Shown piece after piece: positions 34,269-43,650 of a stretch of 64,000 nucleotides of DNA (position 1 is the first letter of the stretch; each line of letters starts with the position of its first letter). The position numbers and the translations under genes were made by a program. Source of the stretch: Alkalihalobacillus sp. YIM B00296 (lineage in GTDB: Bacteria > Bacillota > Bacilli > Bacillales > Fictibacillaceae). The stretch covers positions 233,260 to 297,259 of the forward strand of contig NZ_JAIBLJ010000005.1 in NCBI RefSeq assembly GCF_020179385.1, given 5' to 3'. The notes below the pieces were generated by a model. That model did not search any database. It was not told where the DNA came from and saw only the letters and a program-made list of their open reading frames with translations.

Positions 34269-35384
34269 TTATTCCTTCGGGCTAACATTACCATTTTGGT
34301 CGATTTGGACATTATAGGAGAGACGATTGAGCTTATCGATAATAGCCTGATTAAACCCCTCTTCCATTAATGTGGGCTGATAATTGGTGATTTTAGCTGG
34401 AATGATCTGTGACTTTACCTTTTCCTTGCTAATAGATAGATTCACAATCATACTTTCTTGGCCTTTAGGATTATTTGATTGTGTGAATACGAAGTTTCCT
34501 AAACTGTAATAGATGGGAGCCCCTTTATAATATTCGATTCCCATCAATGAGTGGCTATGACTTCCCATGACGGCCTCAACACCTGCATCGATGAACTTTC
34601 GCGCCATCTCTCTTGCATAATCCTCTGGGTAATCTTCCCTTTCTTTATTCCAATGGATGAAAACAATCGTATAATCTGATTGGGCTACAGCTTTCTCCAC
34701 ATATTTCATCATCGGCTCATATGTATAGGCAGATGCAATTCCAGGACTTTCTGATCTAGCTGCCCACTCGGCATAGGGCAATACCCTGCTTAAGCCAAGT
34801 ATTGCAATTTTCTTTCCATTCACTGTCTTATAATAAGCAGTAAAAGCTTCTTCCTCGTTCTTCCCGGCACCGCTGTATCCTATTCCATAGTTCTTCAAAT
34901 GAGTCATCGTATCAAATAATGCCCCAATTCCATAATCAAGGGTATGATTGTTTGCGATGCTTACCATGTCATAACCTGCATTGACAAGGCCTTGAAGTGT
35001 CTCCGGCTTAGAACGGAAAGCAAATTGTTTCTCCTCGGGAGTACCACGGGTAGATACAGACGTTTCAAGGTTCCCGACGGTAACATCAGATTTTTGAAGG
35101 ATATGCTTCGTATGTTGGTATGGATAATCGACGCCATTTTGATCGATTGCTGCACCGACCCAACTGTCTAATAGGATATCCCCTGTAAAAGAAATTGTAA
35201 TAGGATCTACTATCTCATCTTTTGTTTTAGGCTTTTCCTGAATTTTAGTAGTAAATTGATTGCCAGATTCGTTTTTGTTAGATGATCGAGCATTCATTTC
35301 GCCTTCGACCGTCTGATTAGATGGAAGAGAACAGCCTGCGAGCAAAAGGACTAAAGGAGCGAATAAACCAAGAAATACTTTCAT
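34269..35384 (-). CDS. CapA family lipoprotein (poly-gamma-glutamate / metallophosphatase fold)
   Basis: Extracytoplasmic lipoprotein with lipobox LAGC near residue 18. The CapA domain carries FTGDILLDSWVG, VGNLETSVSTRG, SIANNHTLDYG, IVFIHWNKE and VMGSHSHSLMGIEYY, which are metal-binding motifs of a calcineurin-like fold. In capsule operons CapA helps export or retain poly-gamma-glutamate; no capB or capC is nearby, so this is a stand-alone YwtB-like paralogue of unknown role. ATG 35384 is eight bases after AAGGT; a TTG immediately before it is in frame. Length, 371, is normal. Confidence 0.87.
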   Translation of the reverse strand: MKVFLGLFAPLVLLLAGCSLPSNQTVEGEMNARSSNKNESGNQFTTKIQEKPKTKDEIVDPITISFTGDILLDSWVGAAIDQNGVDYPYQHTKHILQKSDVTVGNLETSVSTRGTPEEKQFAFRSKPETLQGLVNAGYDMVSIANNHTLDYGIGALFDTMTHLKNYGIGYSGAGKNEEEAFTAYYKTVNGKKIAILGLSRVLPYAEWAARSESPGIASAYTYEPMMKYVEKAVAQSDYTIVFIHWNKEREDYPEDYAREMARKFIDAGVEAVMGSHSHSLMGIEYYKGAPIYYSLGNFVFTQSNNPKGQESMIVNLSISKEKVKSQIIPAKITNYQPTLMEEGFNQAIIDKLNRLSYNVQIDQNGNVSPKE

Positions 35385-35504
35385 CAATCATTACCTTCCC
35401 TAACAAAATAAAACCATAAGAATACTATATTACCTGATATTGGATAAATAAAGACTTGACTTTATTGTGGTTTTATTATATTAGGAAAGTATTTATCGAC
35501 AACA

Positions 35505-35630
35505 AAGAAAACTTGGCAAAGCCACGCCCTGGCAAAGGCTGAGCCTTAGCTGCACTTATACTTAGTTCGTAAACTTTTCTACTACGCCGGTTAGCTACAT
35601 CGCTGAAAAGTTATACTTTCTTAACGTATA
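35505..35630. repeat. Short intergenic repeat, third family, extended copy
   Basis: Contains GAAAACTTGGCAAAGCCA, GGCTGAGCCTTAGCTGC and ACTTATACTTA, nearly the same as at 41810-41905. An inverted TATACTTTCTTAACG follows. Located between two minus-strand genes. Confidence 0.55.
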
Positions 35631-35654
35631 AAAAAACGAGCTTGCAACAGCCCG

Positions 35655-36914
35655 TCATTCCTCCTCTTCATTTGTGGCAACAGGGAGTCTCACAATTACA
35701 GATGTACCTTTATCCCGTGTGCTAGAATAATAAATAGATCCCTTCATATTTTTGATCAGCCGAAATGTGATCATCGTCCCCAGACCCGTGCCTTTTGTTT
35801 TTGTAGTATAGAATGGTAGCCCTATCTTTTGAACTTCTTCCTTTGTCATTCCTTTTCCCGTATCTTCAATGACGAGATCTACGGCATCACCCGCGTTCAG
35901 TTCATCCCTTATATAAATGATTCCGTTACCCTCGATCGCTTCTATCCCGTTTTTTATCAGGTTAATCAAACACTGTTTCAACTGGTGCTCATCTACTTTT
36001 ACTAAATGAGATTTGGAGAGTTCTGGTTTTATGACCACGCTATTAAAGACTGCAAGTGGGGATAATAAATGTGTGATATCTTCCACTATTTCATTCAAGT
36101 CGACAGTCTGCAACTTCATTTCACTGGGTTTTACTAAAGAAAGGTAATCAGAGATGATCTTATTGCTTCGATCCAGTTCATCAATGATCAAGGGTGCATG
36201 TTGTTTCAATTGAGCGTCTTTCGTATGGCGGGATAGAAACTGGATCATACCCCTGACAGTCGTAAGAGGATTCCTGATTTCATGTGCAATAGAAGCGGCC
36301 ATCTGTCCCAATACAGAAAGCTTCCCCAAATAGATCGTCTCTTCCAACTGTAAATTTATTCTTATCAACCGGTCGATTAAAAGGATCAACAGAAAGTAAA
36401 GCGTATAGAAAGAGAAGAAATAGATGAAATAAAATCGAACAGGTAAAAAGTCTACATGGATATAAAGAATGAGTATGTAAAGAAGAAAAAATAAAAATCC
36501 AGCGACCAACCCTGGCTTCCATTTCTTAAGAGCTTCATTGAACATACGTGAATATGCGAAACCGATCACCAAAGCGACCACTGTAATCAGAACGCCAACC
36601 CATGCATATTCACCACCAATACTTAATCGAGTGAATATGATCACTAAACTGCACATTGTACCTGGAATCAACCCCGCATAAAGTGTGGCAACGATCAAGG
36701 GAACTGTCCGTAGATCGAATACGGTTGTTCTGAAGCCATCGATCGGGTAATACATGCAACCAATTGCAGCTAAGGAGCTGATCACCCCAAAAAACAACTT
36801 TTGCTTCAGTGAGATGCCACTTTTTGCATTGAAAGGATATATCAGATTTGCAATGAAGGTTAATGAAACGATTATTGAAATATTTACAAAGATCGGTTTA
36901 ATTATTTCAGCCAT
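35655..36914 (-). CDS. Membrane histidine kinase with 5TM sensor (KinB/LytS-like)
   Basis: Sensor kinase of 419 residues. Residues 1-185 form five or six membrane helices of the 5TMR-LYT class (TVFDLRTVPLIVATLYAGLI). The H-box is SIAHEIRNPLTTVRG (His near 211), then N-box IKNGIEAI, G1 EDTGKGMTKEE and G2 TGLGTMITFRLI. The HisKA and HATPase halves are most like the sporulation kinases KinB and KinD. No response regulator gene is adjacent, as expected for kinases feeding the Spo0 phosphorelay. AGAGGT precedes ATG 36914. The signal is unknown. Confidence 0.88.
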   Translation of the reverse strand: MAEIIKPIFVNISIIVSLTFIANLIYPFNAKSGISLKQKLFFGVISSLAAIGCMYYPIDGFRTTVFDLRTVPLIVATLYAGLIPGTMCSLVIIFTRLSIGGEYAWVGVLITVVALVIGFAYSRMFNEALKKWKPGLVAGFLFFLLYILILYIHVDFLPVRFYFIYFFSFYTLYFLLILLIDRLIRINLQLEETIYLGKLSVLGQMAASIAHEIRNPLTTVRGMIQFLSRHTKDAQLKQHAPLIIDELDRSNKIISDYLSLVKPSEMKLQTVDLNEIVEDITHLLSPLAVFNSVVIKPELSKSHLVKVDEHQLKQCLINLIKNGIEAIEGNGIIYIRDELNAGDAVDLVIEDTGKGMTKEEVQKIGLPFYTTKTKGTGLGTMITFRLIKNMKGSIYYSSTRDKGTSVIVRLPVATNEEEE

Positions 36915-37025
36915 CTAGTTTACCTCTATTTAAGTCGTTTCATCGTGCTTCTTGCCATTATAGCAGACAACTTTTACTTCTTAAAGGAAACTTTGGAATC
37001 CCTCATTTGTTCTTATCAAATAAAA

Positions 37026-37141
37026 AGGGTTGTCTCAAATCACTCGTATCAAACGCCACCAACACAACATTTTGCATCTAAACCGCCTTTTCTTAAAATA
37101 TTGTGAGAAACATCAGAGCCAGACACTTATTGGACAGCCCA
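37026..37141. mobile_element. MITE-like element, copy 2 (reverse orientation)
   Basis: Ends AGGGTTGTCT and GGACAGCCCA; read on the minus strand it aligns with 3886-4003 from end to end, with about a third of positions changed. It lies in the 250-base gap between the kinase gene and hemY and has no coding capacity. Confidence 0.55.
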
Positions 37142-37162
37142 CTTTTTACCTACTCTACCATT

Positions 37163-38548
37163 TTAGGTTAATGACTTGATTACATGATCAGCTGCATTTT
37201 CTCCAGCCACCACACAATCAGGCAGTCCGATACCGTCAAGGGATGCTCCAATCAGCTGTATGCCTGGATAATGTGTTTCCAATCTTTCATGCAAGCGCTT
37301 TTTCCTTTCCAGGTGTCCTACATGATACTGCGGCATCGCTTTCTTCCACCGCGTGATGTAGAAAAATTCAGGTGTTGCATCGATATTCATGATTTTATAC
37401 AGATCCGATAAAACGTTGGACAGGATGGTCTCATCTGATTCTTCCACAATTTCCTGATCATGCTCCCTGCCGACATAACACCGTAACAGGACATGGCCTT
37501 CAGGTGTAGTATGCGGCCATTTCTGATTGGTCCAAGTACATGCAGTGATTGTAAAAGGGGATTTCTTAGAGACGACAAAGCCTGTTCCATTGATTGATTG
37601 GGGAATTGCTGGCTCCGGAAAAGCCATAGCGATCGTAGCAACGGAAGTAGCAGGGACTTCACCAATCAATCCTTTGATCTCCTGGTCAAAAAAGGCAGCC
37701 GCTTTCCTCCCCGGTACTGTAACGATGACTTCATCTGCCTCTACACTTGTACCATCAGATAATTGCAATGTGTACCTGCTATTTGATCGGCGCAATTGTT
37801 CGACTGCTGTTTCCATTTTCCATTCGATTTTTCCATTCAAGGAGTCTTCCAATGCCTCCACCAACGAAGACAATCCTTTTTTCAACGTTAAAAAGGCACC
37901 CTTGGAGGATTTATCACGCTTCTTCGCCTTTGTTTGCTTCATTCCTAAGATCAAACTGCGGTATCTAGATTCAATGTCCTGAAACTGCGGGAACGTCGAT
38001 TCCAAACTGATTTTATCAATATTTCCCGCATAAACTCCGGACAGTAACGGTTCAATCAAGTTGTCGACTACTTCATCACCAAGCCTTCTCTTGAAAAAAC
38101 CGCCGACAGACTGGTCCCCTTGAAACTGGGTTTTCGGTAAAACGAGATCAAGACCTGCCCGTGCTTTTCCTTTCAAAGAGAATAATCCGCTTGATAAAAA
38201 TGGACTGATTTCAGTCGGAACTCCCATTACTGCCCCTTCTGGCATCGGGTATAGCTTCGTGCCATGAAGGATGAAGGCCTGTCCTGCATGGTTGTTCACA
38301 AGATCATGATCGATTCCGAGCTTCTCAATGAGGTTCGTCATCGCTTTCTTGCGGCCTAAATAGGAATCGGGGCCACGTTCAATCACAAAGTCATTATGAT
38401 ACTCCGTTTGGATTTTCCCGCCTAAGCGGCTTTCAGCTTCAATAAGTGTTACCTTAATTGGGAGTTGCTTGTCATCTATTTGGTTTTGCAAAGAAAAAGC
38501 GGCAGAAAGACCCGTAATCCCCCCACCGACAATAACAACATGTTTCAT
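37163..38548 (-). CDS. hemY: Coproporphyrinogen III / protoporphyrinogen oxidase
   Basis: FAD enzyme oxidising coproporphyrinogen III to coproporphyrin III (CgoX role in Gram-positives). The N-terminal dinucleotide fold VVIVGGGITGLSAAF is at residue 3 and the second FAD segment IQLIGASLDGIGLPDCVVAG at about 430. Length, 461, is normal. The start overlaps the hemH stop (TAATG). It is the last gene of hemEHY. Third gene of the same order as B. subtilis. Confidence 0.94.
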   Translation of the reverse strand: MKHVVIVGGGITGLSAAFSLQNQIDDKQLPIKVTLIEAESRLGGKIQTEYHNDFVIERGPDSYLGRKKAMTNLIEKLGIDHDLVNNHAGQAFILHGTKLYPMPEGAVMGVPTEISPFLSSGLFSLKGKARAGLDLVLPKTQFQGDQSVGGFFKRRLGDEVVDNLIEPLLSGVYAGNIDKISLESTFPQFQDIESRYRSLILGMKQTKAKKRDKSSKGAFLTLKKGLSSLVEALEDSLNGKIEWKMETAVEQLRRSNSRYTLQLSDGTSVEADEVIVTVPGRKAAAFFDQEIKGLIGEVPATSVATIAMAFPEPAIPQSINGTGFVVSKKSPFTITACTWTNQKWPHTTPEGHVLLRCYVGREHDQEIVEESDETILSNVLSDLYKIMNIDATPEFFYITRWKKAMPQYHVGHLERKKRLHERLETHYPGIQLIGASLDGIGLPDCVVAGENAADHVIKSLT

Positions 38549-39489
38549 TACTGATCCCGGCTTTCCAGTTTGTTCGTCACAACTCTAGCTAACGTTCGGA
38601 TGAATTCTGGCTTTGCATTCGGCATTTCCGGCCGATAATAGTAAGCACCCAACTTATCAGTGACTACTTTACATTCATAATCATTGTCGTAGAGAACCTC
38701 CAAGTGCTCTGCAACGAAACCGACAGGACAATAAATGAAGTGCACAAACCCCTCTTGCTCGTATAAATCCTGTGTAAGGTCTTGAACATCTGGACCAATC
38801 CAAGGTTCCGGTGTATTCCCTGCACTTTGCCAGCCGATCGTGTAATGCTTGATTCCAGCTTGTTCAGCGATCAAATCTGCTGTCTCTTGTAATTGATCAG
38901 GATACGGGTCACCCATTTGCGTGATCCGTTGCGGCAAGCTGTGCGCTGAGAAAATGGCAATCGTACGGTCATGGCTATCTTCAGGAATTTGCTTAAGCGT
39001 TTCTTTGATTCGATCTGCCCAATAGGTGATATAACCTGGTTCATCGTACCAAGCATCCACAGGATAGATTTTCGGGCCGCCAATCCGCTCGGACTCTTCA
39101 ATCGCACGTCCATTATATGATTTAACGGAGAACGTCGAGTAGTGTGGTGCAAGAACGATACTGATTGCTTCCTTAATGCCATCCCTTTTCATGGATTGAA
39201 CCGCATCTTCCACAAATGGATCGATATGCTTCAATCCTAAATACGCCTTGAATTCGATATCTTCATGCATTTTATTCAATTGGTCTTCTAACTTCTGTGT
39301 CTGTTCATTCGTTATTTTAGCAAGCGGGGAAACTCCTCCGATCGCTTCGTAACGATCAATTAAATCCTGAAGGTCTTCTTGGGGCGGCTTCTTCCCCCTT
39401 CGGATATGAGTGTAGTATGGTTCGATTTCCTCAGGACTTCTTGGTGTACCATAGGCCATGACAAGAACCCCTGCTTTTTGTTTCGTCAA
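38548..39489 (-). CDS. hemH: Ferrochelatase (coproporphyrin type)
   Basis: Inserts iron into coproporphyrin III in the Gram-positive heme route. The first strand is [16 protein letters not shown]; catalytic His lies in FSAHSLPQR near residue 181, and the conserved Glu in [16 protein letters not shown] near 264. I use TTG 39489 as start, six bases after GGGGTG; the longer frame from 39528 would run into the end of hemE. The 313-residue result is the family length. It sits between hemE and hemY. Confidence 0.94.
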   Translation of the reverse strand: MTKQKAGVLVMAYGTPRSPEEIEPYYTHIRRGKKPPQEDLQDLIDRYEAIGGVSPLAKITNEQTQKLEDQLNKMHEDIEFKAYLGLKHIDPFVEDAVQSMKRDGIKEAISIVLAPHYSTFSVKSYNGRAIEESERIGGPKIYPVDAWYDEPGYITYWADRIKETLKQIPEDSHDRTIAIFSAHSLPQRITQMGDPYPDQLQETADLIAEQAGIKHYTIGWQSAGNTPEPWIGPDVQDLTQDLYEQEGFVHFIYCPVGFVAEHLEVLYDNDYECKVVTDKLGAYYYRPEMPNAKPEFIRTLARVVTNKLESRDQ

Positions 39490-39502
39490 TACGTTCACCC
39501 CA

Positions 39503-40534
39503 TTATTTCGAAGTATATTCATGAACAAATGCTGTCAGTCTTTTTAATGTATCTGGATTCACTTCTGGGAAAACACCGTGGCCCAGATTGAAAATAAATT
39601 TGGAAGACTCAGTCCCCTGGTCAAGGATCTCCTTCGTCCGTTCCTTGATCACTTCCCAAGGGGCTAACAGCAACGCCGGTTCTAAATTCCCCTGAACGGT
39701 TTTGTTGATTCCGTGTTCTCTTGCTTCTTTTATCGGCAATCTCCAATCAAGCCCGACCACATCCAATGGAAGGTCATTCCAATCCTTCGCCAGATGGCTT
39801 GCTCCGACACCGAACATGATGAGCGGAACATTTTCCTCTCTAAGTTCAGTGAAGATCTTTTCCATCACCGGTTTGATGAACTTACGATAATCCGCAACAC
39901 TCAGTGTACCGACCCATGAATCAAAAATCTGGATAGCCTGGGCTCCAGCGTGGATTTGGGACTTCACATAACGGATCGTCGTCTCGCCAAGCTTGTCCAT
40001 CAGCTTGAACCATGCTTCGGGCTCCGAATACATGAATGCTTTTGTCTTATAGTAGTTTCTTGATGGACCGCCTTCGATCATATAGCTTGCAAGTGTAAAT
40101 GGTGCTCCACCGAAGCTGATCAGCGGTACCGATAGTTGTTCCCGCAGTAATTTGATCGTATCCAATATATACGGGACATCCTGTACAGGATCGATTTCCC
40201 CTAGACGTTCCACATCAGCGATAGACCGGATCGGATTGTCGATGACTGGGCCAATTCCCGACTTGATTTCTACATCAACGCCGATTGCAGGCAATGGCGT
40301 CATGATATCCTTATATAAAATTGCAGCATCGACGTCGTATTGCTCAACAGGCAAACGTGTCACTTCCGCACATAATTCAGGTCGATGTGTAATTTCAAAA
40401 AGAGAATATTCTTCCTTGATTTTACGGTACTCCGGCTGAGAGCGTCCCGCTTGCCTCATGTACCAGACCGGCACATGAGAAACCTCTTCTCCCCTGCATG
40501 CTTTCAAAAACTGGTCGTTAAATACTTTTGTCAT
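39503..40534 (-). CDS. hemE: Uroporphyrinogen decarboxylase
   Basis: Decarboxylates uroporphyrinogen III to coproporphyrinogen III in the cytosol. The signature [16 protein letters not shown] is near residue 23, the catalytic Asp in [12 protein letters not shown], and [11 protein letters not shown] near 205. Length, 343. ATG 40534 follows AAAGGTG by seven bases; TTG 40540 is a less likely alternative. It is the first gene of hemEHY; on the minus strand a TATAAT at 40626-40631 may belong to the operon promoter. Confidence 0.95.
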   Translation of the reverse strand: MTKVFNDQFLKACRGEEVSHVPVWYMRQAGRSQPEYRKIKEEYSLFEITHRPELCAEVTRLPVEQYDVDAAILYKDIMTPLPAIGVDVEIKSGIGPVIDNPIRSIADVERLGEIDPVQDVPYILDTIKLLREQLSVPLISFGGAPFTLASYMIEGGPSRNYYKTKAFMYSEPEAWFKLMDKLGETTIRYVKSQIHAGAQAIQIFDSWVGTLSVADYRKFIKPVMEKIFTELREENVPLIMFGVGASHLAKDWNDLPLDVVGLDWRLPIKEAREHGINKTVQGNLEPALLLAPWEVIKERTKEILDQGTESSKFIFNLGHGVFPEVNPDTLKRLTAFVHEYTSK

Positions 40535-40540
40535 GATCAA

Positions 40541-40893
40541 TCACCTTTCATCAGCAACGTCTACTGCTTCCCCGTTACATTGTTTTCGTACTTATCATTT
40601 TAAAATAAATTAAAATCAATGTCATATTATAGCCATTATTACTATACTTGTTCTGTGAATCGTTGTATACTATCCCATGCGAACTGTCATAAATTAGCCG
40701 TAAAATAACGCGCTGTTTTGTAATCGATGTTATTGGGTATACTTTGAACGCAAAACTTTTTCACATCGGCTCCTGTTCTTCTTAAAACTCTTACAGGCAA
40801 GTCGATTCGTTTGTTCAGTCAGCCCGCGTTACAGTAAATTAACAAACAGTCCTATAACGTAAAATTCTTTTCGTAATTTGGAATGGTTGAAAG
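40541..40893. other. Divergent intergenic region between hemE and the membrane-protein gene
   Basis: About 350 bases of AT-rich sequence. A minus-strand TATAAT at 40626-40631 is the only recognisable promoter element. I see no riboswitch, repeat or small gene here. Confidence 0.4.
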
Positions 40894-40907
40894 TGAGGAA
40901 TCCTGAG

Positions 40908-41606
40908 ATGACTTCATTACGTCAGGAGAGAAAGAAATTAAAAAAGCAAGACTCGAACGGGCCACAATGGTTCAAATTTGCTTCTATTTTCTTCATTGGA
41001 TACGGAATTGTATATCTGATCGTCTTCTTCAAGAGACTGTTCTTTTCAGATTTGACAATCGATTCTATAGCCAGTCTCTACTTATATGATTTAGAGTCTT
41101 CTTATATTTTCAGTATCATTGCCGGTACGATCGTCTTTATGTTCCTTTATGCCAAGCTTCGGTTATGGCAAAAGGAACGTCTGTTATTTGATCAACTTCC
41201 GAATTTGTTCATGATCCGTATGATCTTATACATTTGTATTTATTTCATGGTTATCCTGACCTTGTTGGGGATACACCTGATCTTCTCGACTTTATTCGTC
41301 CAACGGACTGGTGGTTCCTTAAACTTATCCTATTCATTATTTTATTGGGCAGTTGTCGTACTTTTATACGAACGTTTGAAAAATTTCTTTGCTATTGAGA
41401 AGAAAAGCATGAAGCGGTTGATTTTTGTGCCATTCATTGTCTTTTATGTCGCCGTGCTGATCTTTTTCAAATTCCAGACGTCGTACCAGCTTGTGTTCCA
41501 ATTCATTGGGAACGGTTTAGTCCTATTGATGTTCGGTCTTTATCTCGTTGAAAAACATTTAAAACGCCGGAAGACATTACAATCCGAAAAAGAAGAACGA
41601 GAATAA
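40908..41606 (+). CDS. Hypothetical polytopic membrane protein
   Basis: A 232-residue protein with a Lys/Arg-rich N terminus and about six membrane helices (FKFASIFFIGYGIVYLIVFF, FSIIAGTIVFMFLYA, MIRMILYICIYFMVILTLLG, and three more), ending in a basic then acidic tail. I do not recognise a family. ATG 40908 is preceded by TGAGGA at eight bases; an in-frame TTG at 40878 is less supported. It stands alone, divergent from the heme operon and followed by intergenic repeats. Confidence 0.75.
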   Translation: MTSLRQERKKLKKQDSNGPQWFKFASIFFIGYGIVYLIVFFKRLFFSDLTIDSIASLYLYDLESSYIFSIIAGTIVFMFLYAKLRLWQKERLLFDQLPNLFMIRMILYICIYFMVILTLLGIHLIFSTLFVQRTGGSLNLSYSLFYWAVVVLLYERLKNFFAIEKKSMKRLIFVPFIVFYVAVLIFFKFQTSYQLVFQFIGNGLVLLMFGLYLVEKHLKRRKTLQSEKEERE

Positions 41607-41800
41607 AGAAAAGCGAAATCGCCCTGGTTAATCACGAAGGTCACTCGACGTCCGACGAGGAGGCTCGAACCAAACAAAGTTCGGTTCTGCACAGGTAAAT
41701 CCTTCGACCTAAATCAATGTGTTGCCGCCGCAGGAGGACTGAAGTGGTCCAAGTGGTTGGCGATGGAGCCAAACATTCTTCACCGCAACTAAAATTTTTA
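41607..41800. repeat. Long intergenic repeat, copy matching 24.4 kb
   Basis: Closely parallels 24415-24590: CACGAAGGTCACT, GAGGAGGCTCG, CAAACAAAGTTCGGTTCTGC, CCTAAATCAATGTGT, GGTCCAAGTGGTTGGCG. Orientation is the same. It starts directly after the stop codon of the membrane-protein gene. Confidence 0.65.
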
Positions 41801-41809
41801 TACTTTTAT

Positions 41810-41905
41810 CCTTTAAAGAAAACTTGGCAAAGCCAAGCCTGTGGCGACGGCTGAGCCTTAGTTGAACTTATACTTAAGAAATATTTATACTTTCTTATAG
41901 TGTAA
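41810..41905. repeat. Short intergenic repeat, third family
   Basis: Contains GAAAACTTGGCAAAGCCA and GGCTGAGCCTTAGTTG as at 35505-35630. As at 24.8 kb, it follows the long repeat directly, so the two may be parts of one composite element. Confidence 0.55.
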
Positions 41906-41942
41906 AAAACCTTCCAGCCGAATAAGGCAGGAAGGTTTTTTA
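41904..41942 (+). terminator. Intrinsic terminator
   Basis: AAAACCTTCC plus GCC pairs with GGC plus GGAAGGTTTT around a short loop, followed by T residues. It lies 300 bases after the last plus-strand gene, so the transcript would include the repeats. Confidence 0.7.
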
Positions 41943-41953
41943 ACAGCTGTTAT

Positions 41954-42049
41954 TCATGCACCATAGCTGCAACGTTCAGGATCTTTAACAATCTCAGAGT
42001 CACCACCGTTAAATTTGGTGGTCAATTCTTGCCAACTCTTAACAAATAT
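41954..42049 (-). pseudogene. Gene remnant resembling the end of a TipA-like (MerR/TipAS) regulator
   Basis: The minus-strand frame from 42049 to a TGA at 41954 reads VKSWQELTTKFNGGDSEI, then VKDPERCSYGA. The spacing of Trp, the KFNGGD turn and the end resembles TipAS effector domains. There is no start codon and a stop lies directly upstream, so only about 30 codons survive. Recognition is from memory of the family pattern and is tentative. Confidence 0.35.
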
Positions 42050-42077
42050 TCATAAACAGGGGCTGACCCAAATAAAT

Positions 42078-42548
42078 CTAATGATGATGTTGATGATTTT
42101 CATTTTGTTTTTGTAAACCTTTTTGTAAGAATTCTAACTCACTTTTAGAAAGTTCCCCCACAATAAATTGTTTTTGAGGCATAATCATTGAACCATCGTT
42201 ACTGGCATGCACTTTTATATAATATAAACCATCACCGTCAAAGCTTTTATTTAAACTATACGTTCCGTTACCTTCTTCCACAGCTTCTTCCATATTATAT
42301 TTGACAGTACCGTCTTGTTTCCATATTTCAAAATGAACATAATCTGCGCCTTCAACCATTTTACCATCTTGAGTAAGAACAACCTTTATTGTCTCTTTCT
42401 TATTATCTGAGAAGGATTCAGGTATGACTATTTCTGATTCAAGAGGTTTTTCTTTTCTGTATAGATTAGCAACATCCTGTTCAAGTGAACATGCATTTAG
42501 CAATAGGCTGAATATAAAGATGAAAGAAATACATATATTTTTTTTCAT
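42078..42548 (-). CDS. YtkA-like domain lipoprotein
   Basis: A 156-residue lipoprotein with lipobox LNAC near residue 19. The body is a small beta-sandwich of the YtkA/FixH class (IKVVLTQDGKMVEGADYVHF, GNGTYSLNKSFDGDGLYYIKVHA). The C terminus ends in NHQHHH, a possible metal-binding tail. Start ATG 42548 lies nine bases after GAGGGTG. The domain is often found near copper or cytochrome assembly genes, but here the neighbours are remnants, so no function can be assigned. Confidence 0.78.
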   Translation of the reverse strand: MKKNICISFIFIFSLLLNACSLEQDVANLYRKEKPLESEIVIPESFSDNKKETIKVVLTQDGKMVEGADYVHFEIWKQDGTVKYNMEEAVEEGNGTYSLNKSFDGDGLYYIKVHASNDGSMIMPQKQFIVGELSKSELEFLQKGLQKQNENHQHHH

Positions 42549-42627
42549 GGCAAAAGACACCCTCTACTTTTCGAATTATGCATTCATAAATTTCTTAACA
42601 AAAGATATTCTTTGAATGAATAACCAG

Positions 42628-43434
42628 TCAATTAGCCACACAACAATATAATTCAATGGTATTGAAGTTGACAAAACGATCAGATTCCTTGTTATTAACA
42701 GTATTTTTTTCAGATGCATACATATTTTCCACATAATCTTTTTTATCGCGAATATTTTCACCTTTGAAGTCCGGATGGACCAATGCAAGCCCAGATTGGT
42801 CGAACAAAAACGGATAACCATCGTATTCCAGCTTCGTATCTGAAACGATATTTGCCAGATTCAAAAGGTTCATGTCCATGGCGACCGCACCAAGAACCTC
42901 ACCAGATGCAGGATCCTTGACGATTTTTGCGGTGGTCAACACATAATCCCCTGTTGAAGCATCTTCGTATGGATCTGTCCAGATCACTTTTGAATCATCT
43001 TCAGACGCTACTTGGTACCATGGCCTGGAGGTCGGATCATAATCATCCGGAAGATCGACATGCGGTGTGATTTTCATTTTCTTGTTTTCACTTGCTATGT
43101 AAAGATAGGCTACATTTTCATTCATCCCTAAATACTGGTTAAAATCACGTTTGACGGCCACCCAGCCAGCTTTTTCATTTTCGGATCCGTCATTCGAAGA
43201 CTTCAGGGCTGAAATGACCCTTTCATCCTGGCTGTATCGTTCCATCGTCTGTTCAATATTGTTCAAATATAGACTTATATGGTCGGACATTTGATCCACT
43301 TTCGCCTGTGTCTGTGCTTCTACATTATTTTTCATCGTATCGCTTACCCGATCATAGGTAAGAAAAGCTACAGACAATAAAGATAAAATAAGAACCATTA
43401 TGAGCATGAGCTTGCTTTGTAATTTTTTGAACAT
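42628..43434 (-). pseudogene. Truncated methyl-accepting chemotaxis protein (dCache domain only)
   Basis: The 268-residue frame starts as a normal chemoreceptor with a membrane helix (LMLIMVLILSLLSVAFLTYD) and a dCache ligand-binding domain (DPTSRPWYQVASED, DPYEDASTGDYVLTTAKIV, GAVAMDMNLLNLANIV). It then ends with unrelated residues after NNKESDRFVNFNT; the second membrane helix, HAMP and the signalling domain are absent. The stop is followed at once by the divergent-looking end of the lipoprotein promoter region, so a deletion removed the 3' two thirds. The product might still be made but cannot signal in the usual way. Confidence 0.8.
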
Positions 43435-43530
43435 TTCCTATCCCCCTGGAAGTAAAAATAACTGTCTTACTTTTGTATCGTCCAAGCACACGCAAACTTT
43501 TATCCTAAGTTTTGAAAGTATGCGAGAAAG

Positions 43531-43592
43531 TGTACCAGGTACCATCTGAAAACCCTTGGGAGAGAAGGATTTTGTTTCGGTGCCTGGTACAC
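43531..43592. repeat. REP-like element, copy 4
   Basis: TGTACCAGGTACC (43531-43543) and CGGTGCCTGGTACA (43578-43591) in inverted orientation, core with AAACCCTTGGG. It is the shortest and most symmetrical copy. Confidence 0.65.
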
Positions 43593-43616
43593 AATCAATG
43601 TGGCTCTCACCAAAAA

Positions 43617-43646
43617 AGGCTTCACCGTTCTGCATCGGTGAAGCCT
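43617..43646 (-). terminator. Intrinsic terminator of pbpF
   Basis: AGGCTTCACCG pairs perfectly with CGGTGAAGCCT around an 8-base loop, followed on the minus strand by TTTTTT. Confidence 0.88.
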
Positions 43647-43650
43647 CTCT

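Noticed and set aside
39490..39528. Longer hemH start at 39528
   Set aside because: It would overlap the end of hemE and lacks a ribosome binding site; TTG 39489 has GGGGTG at good spacing and gives the family length.
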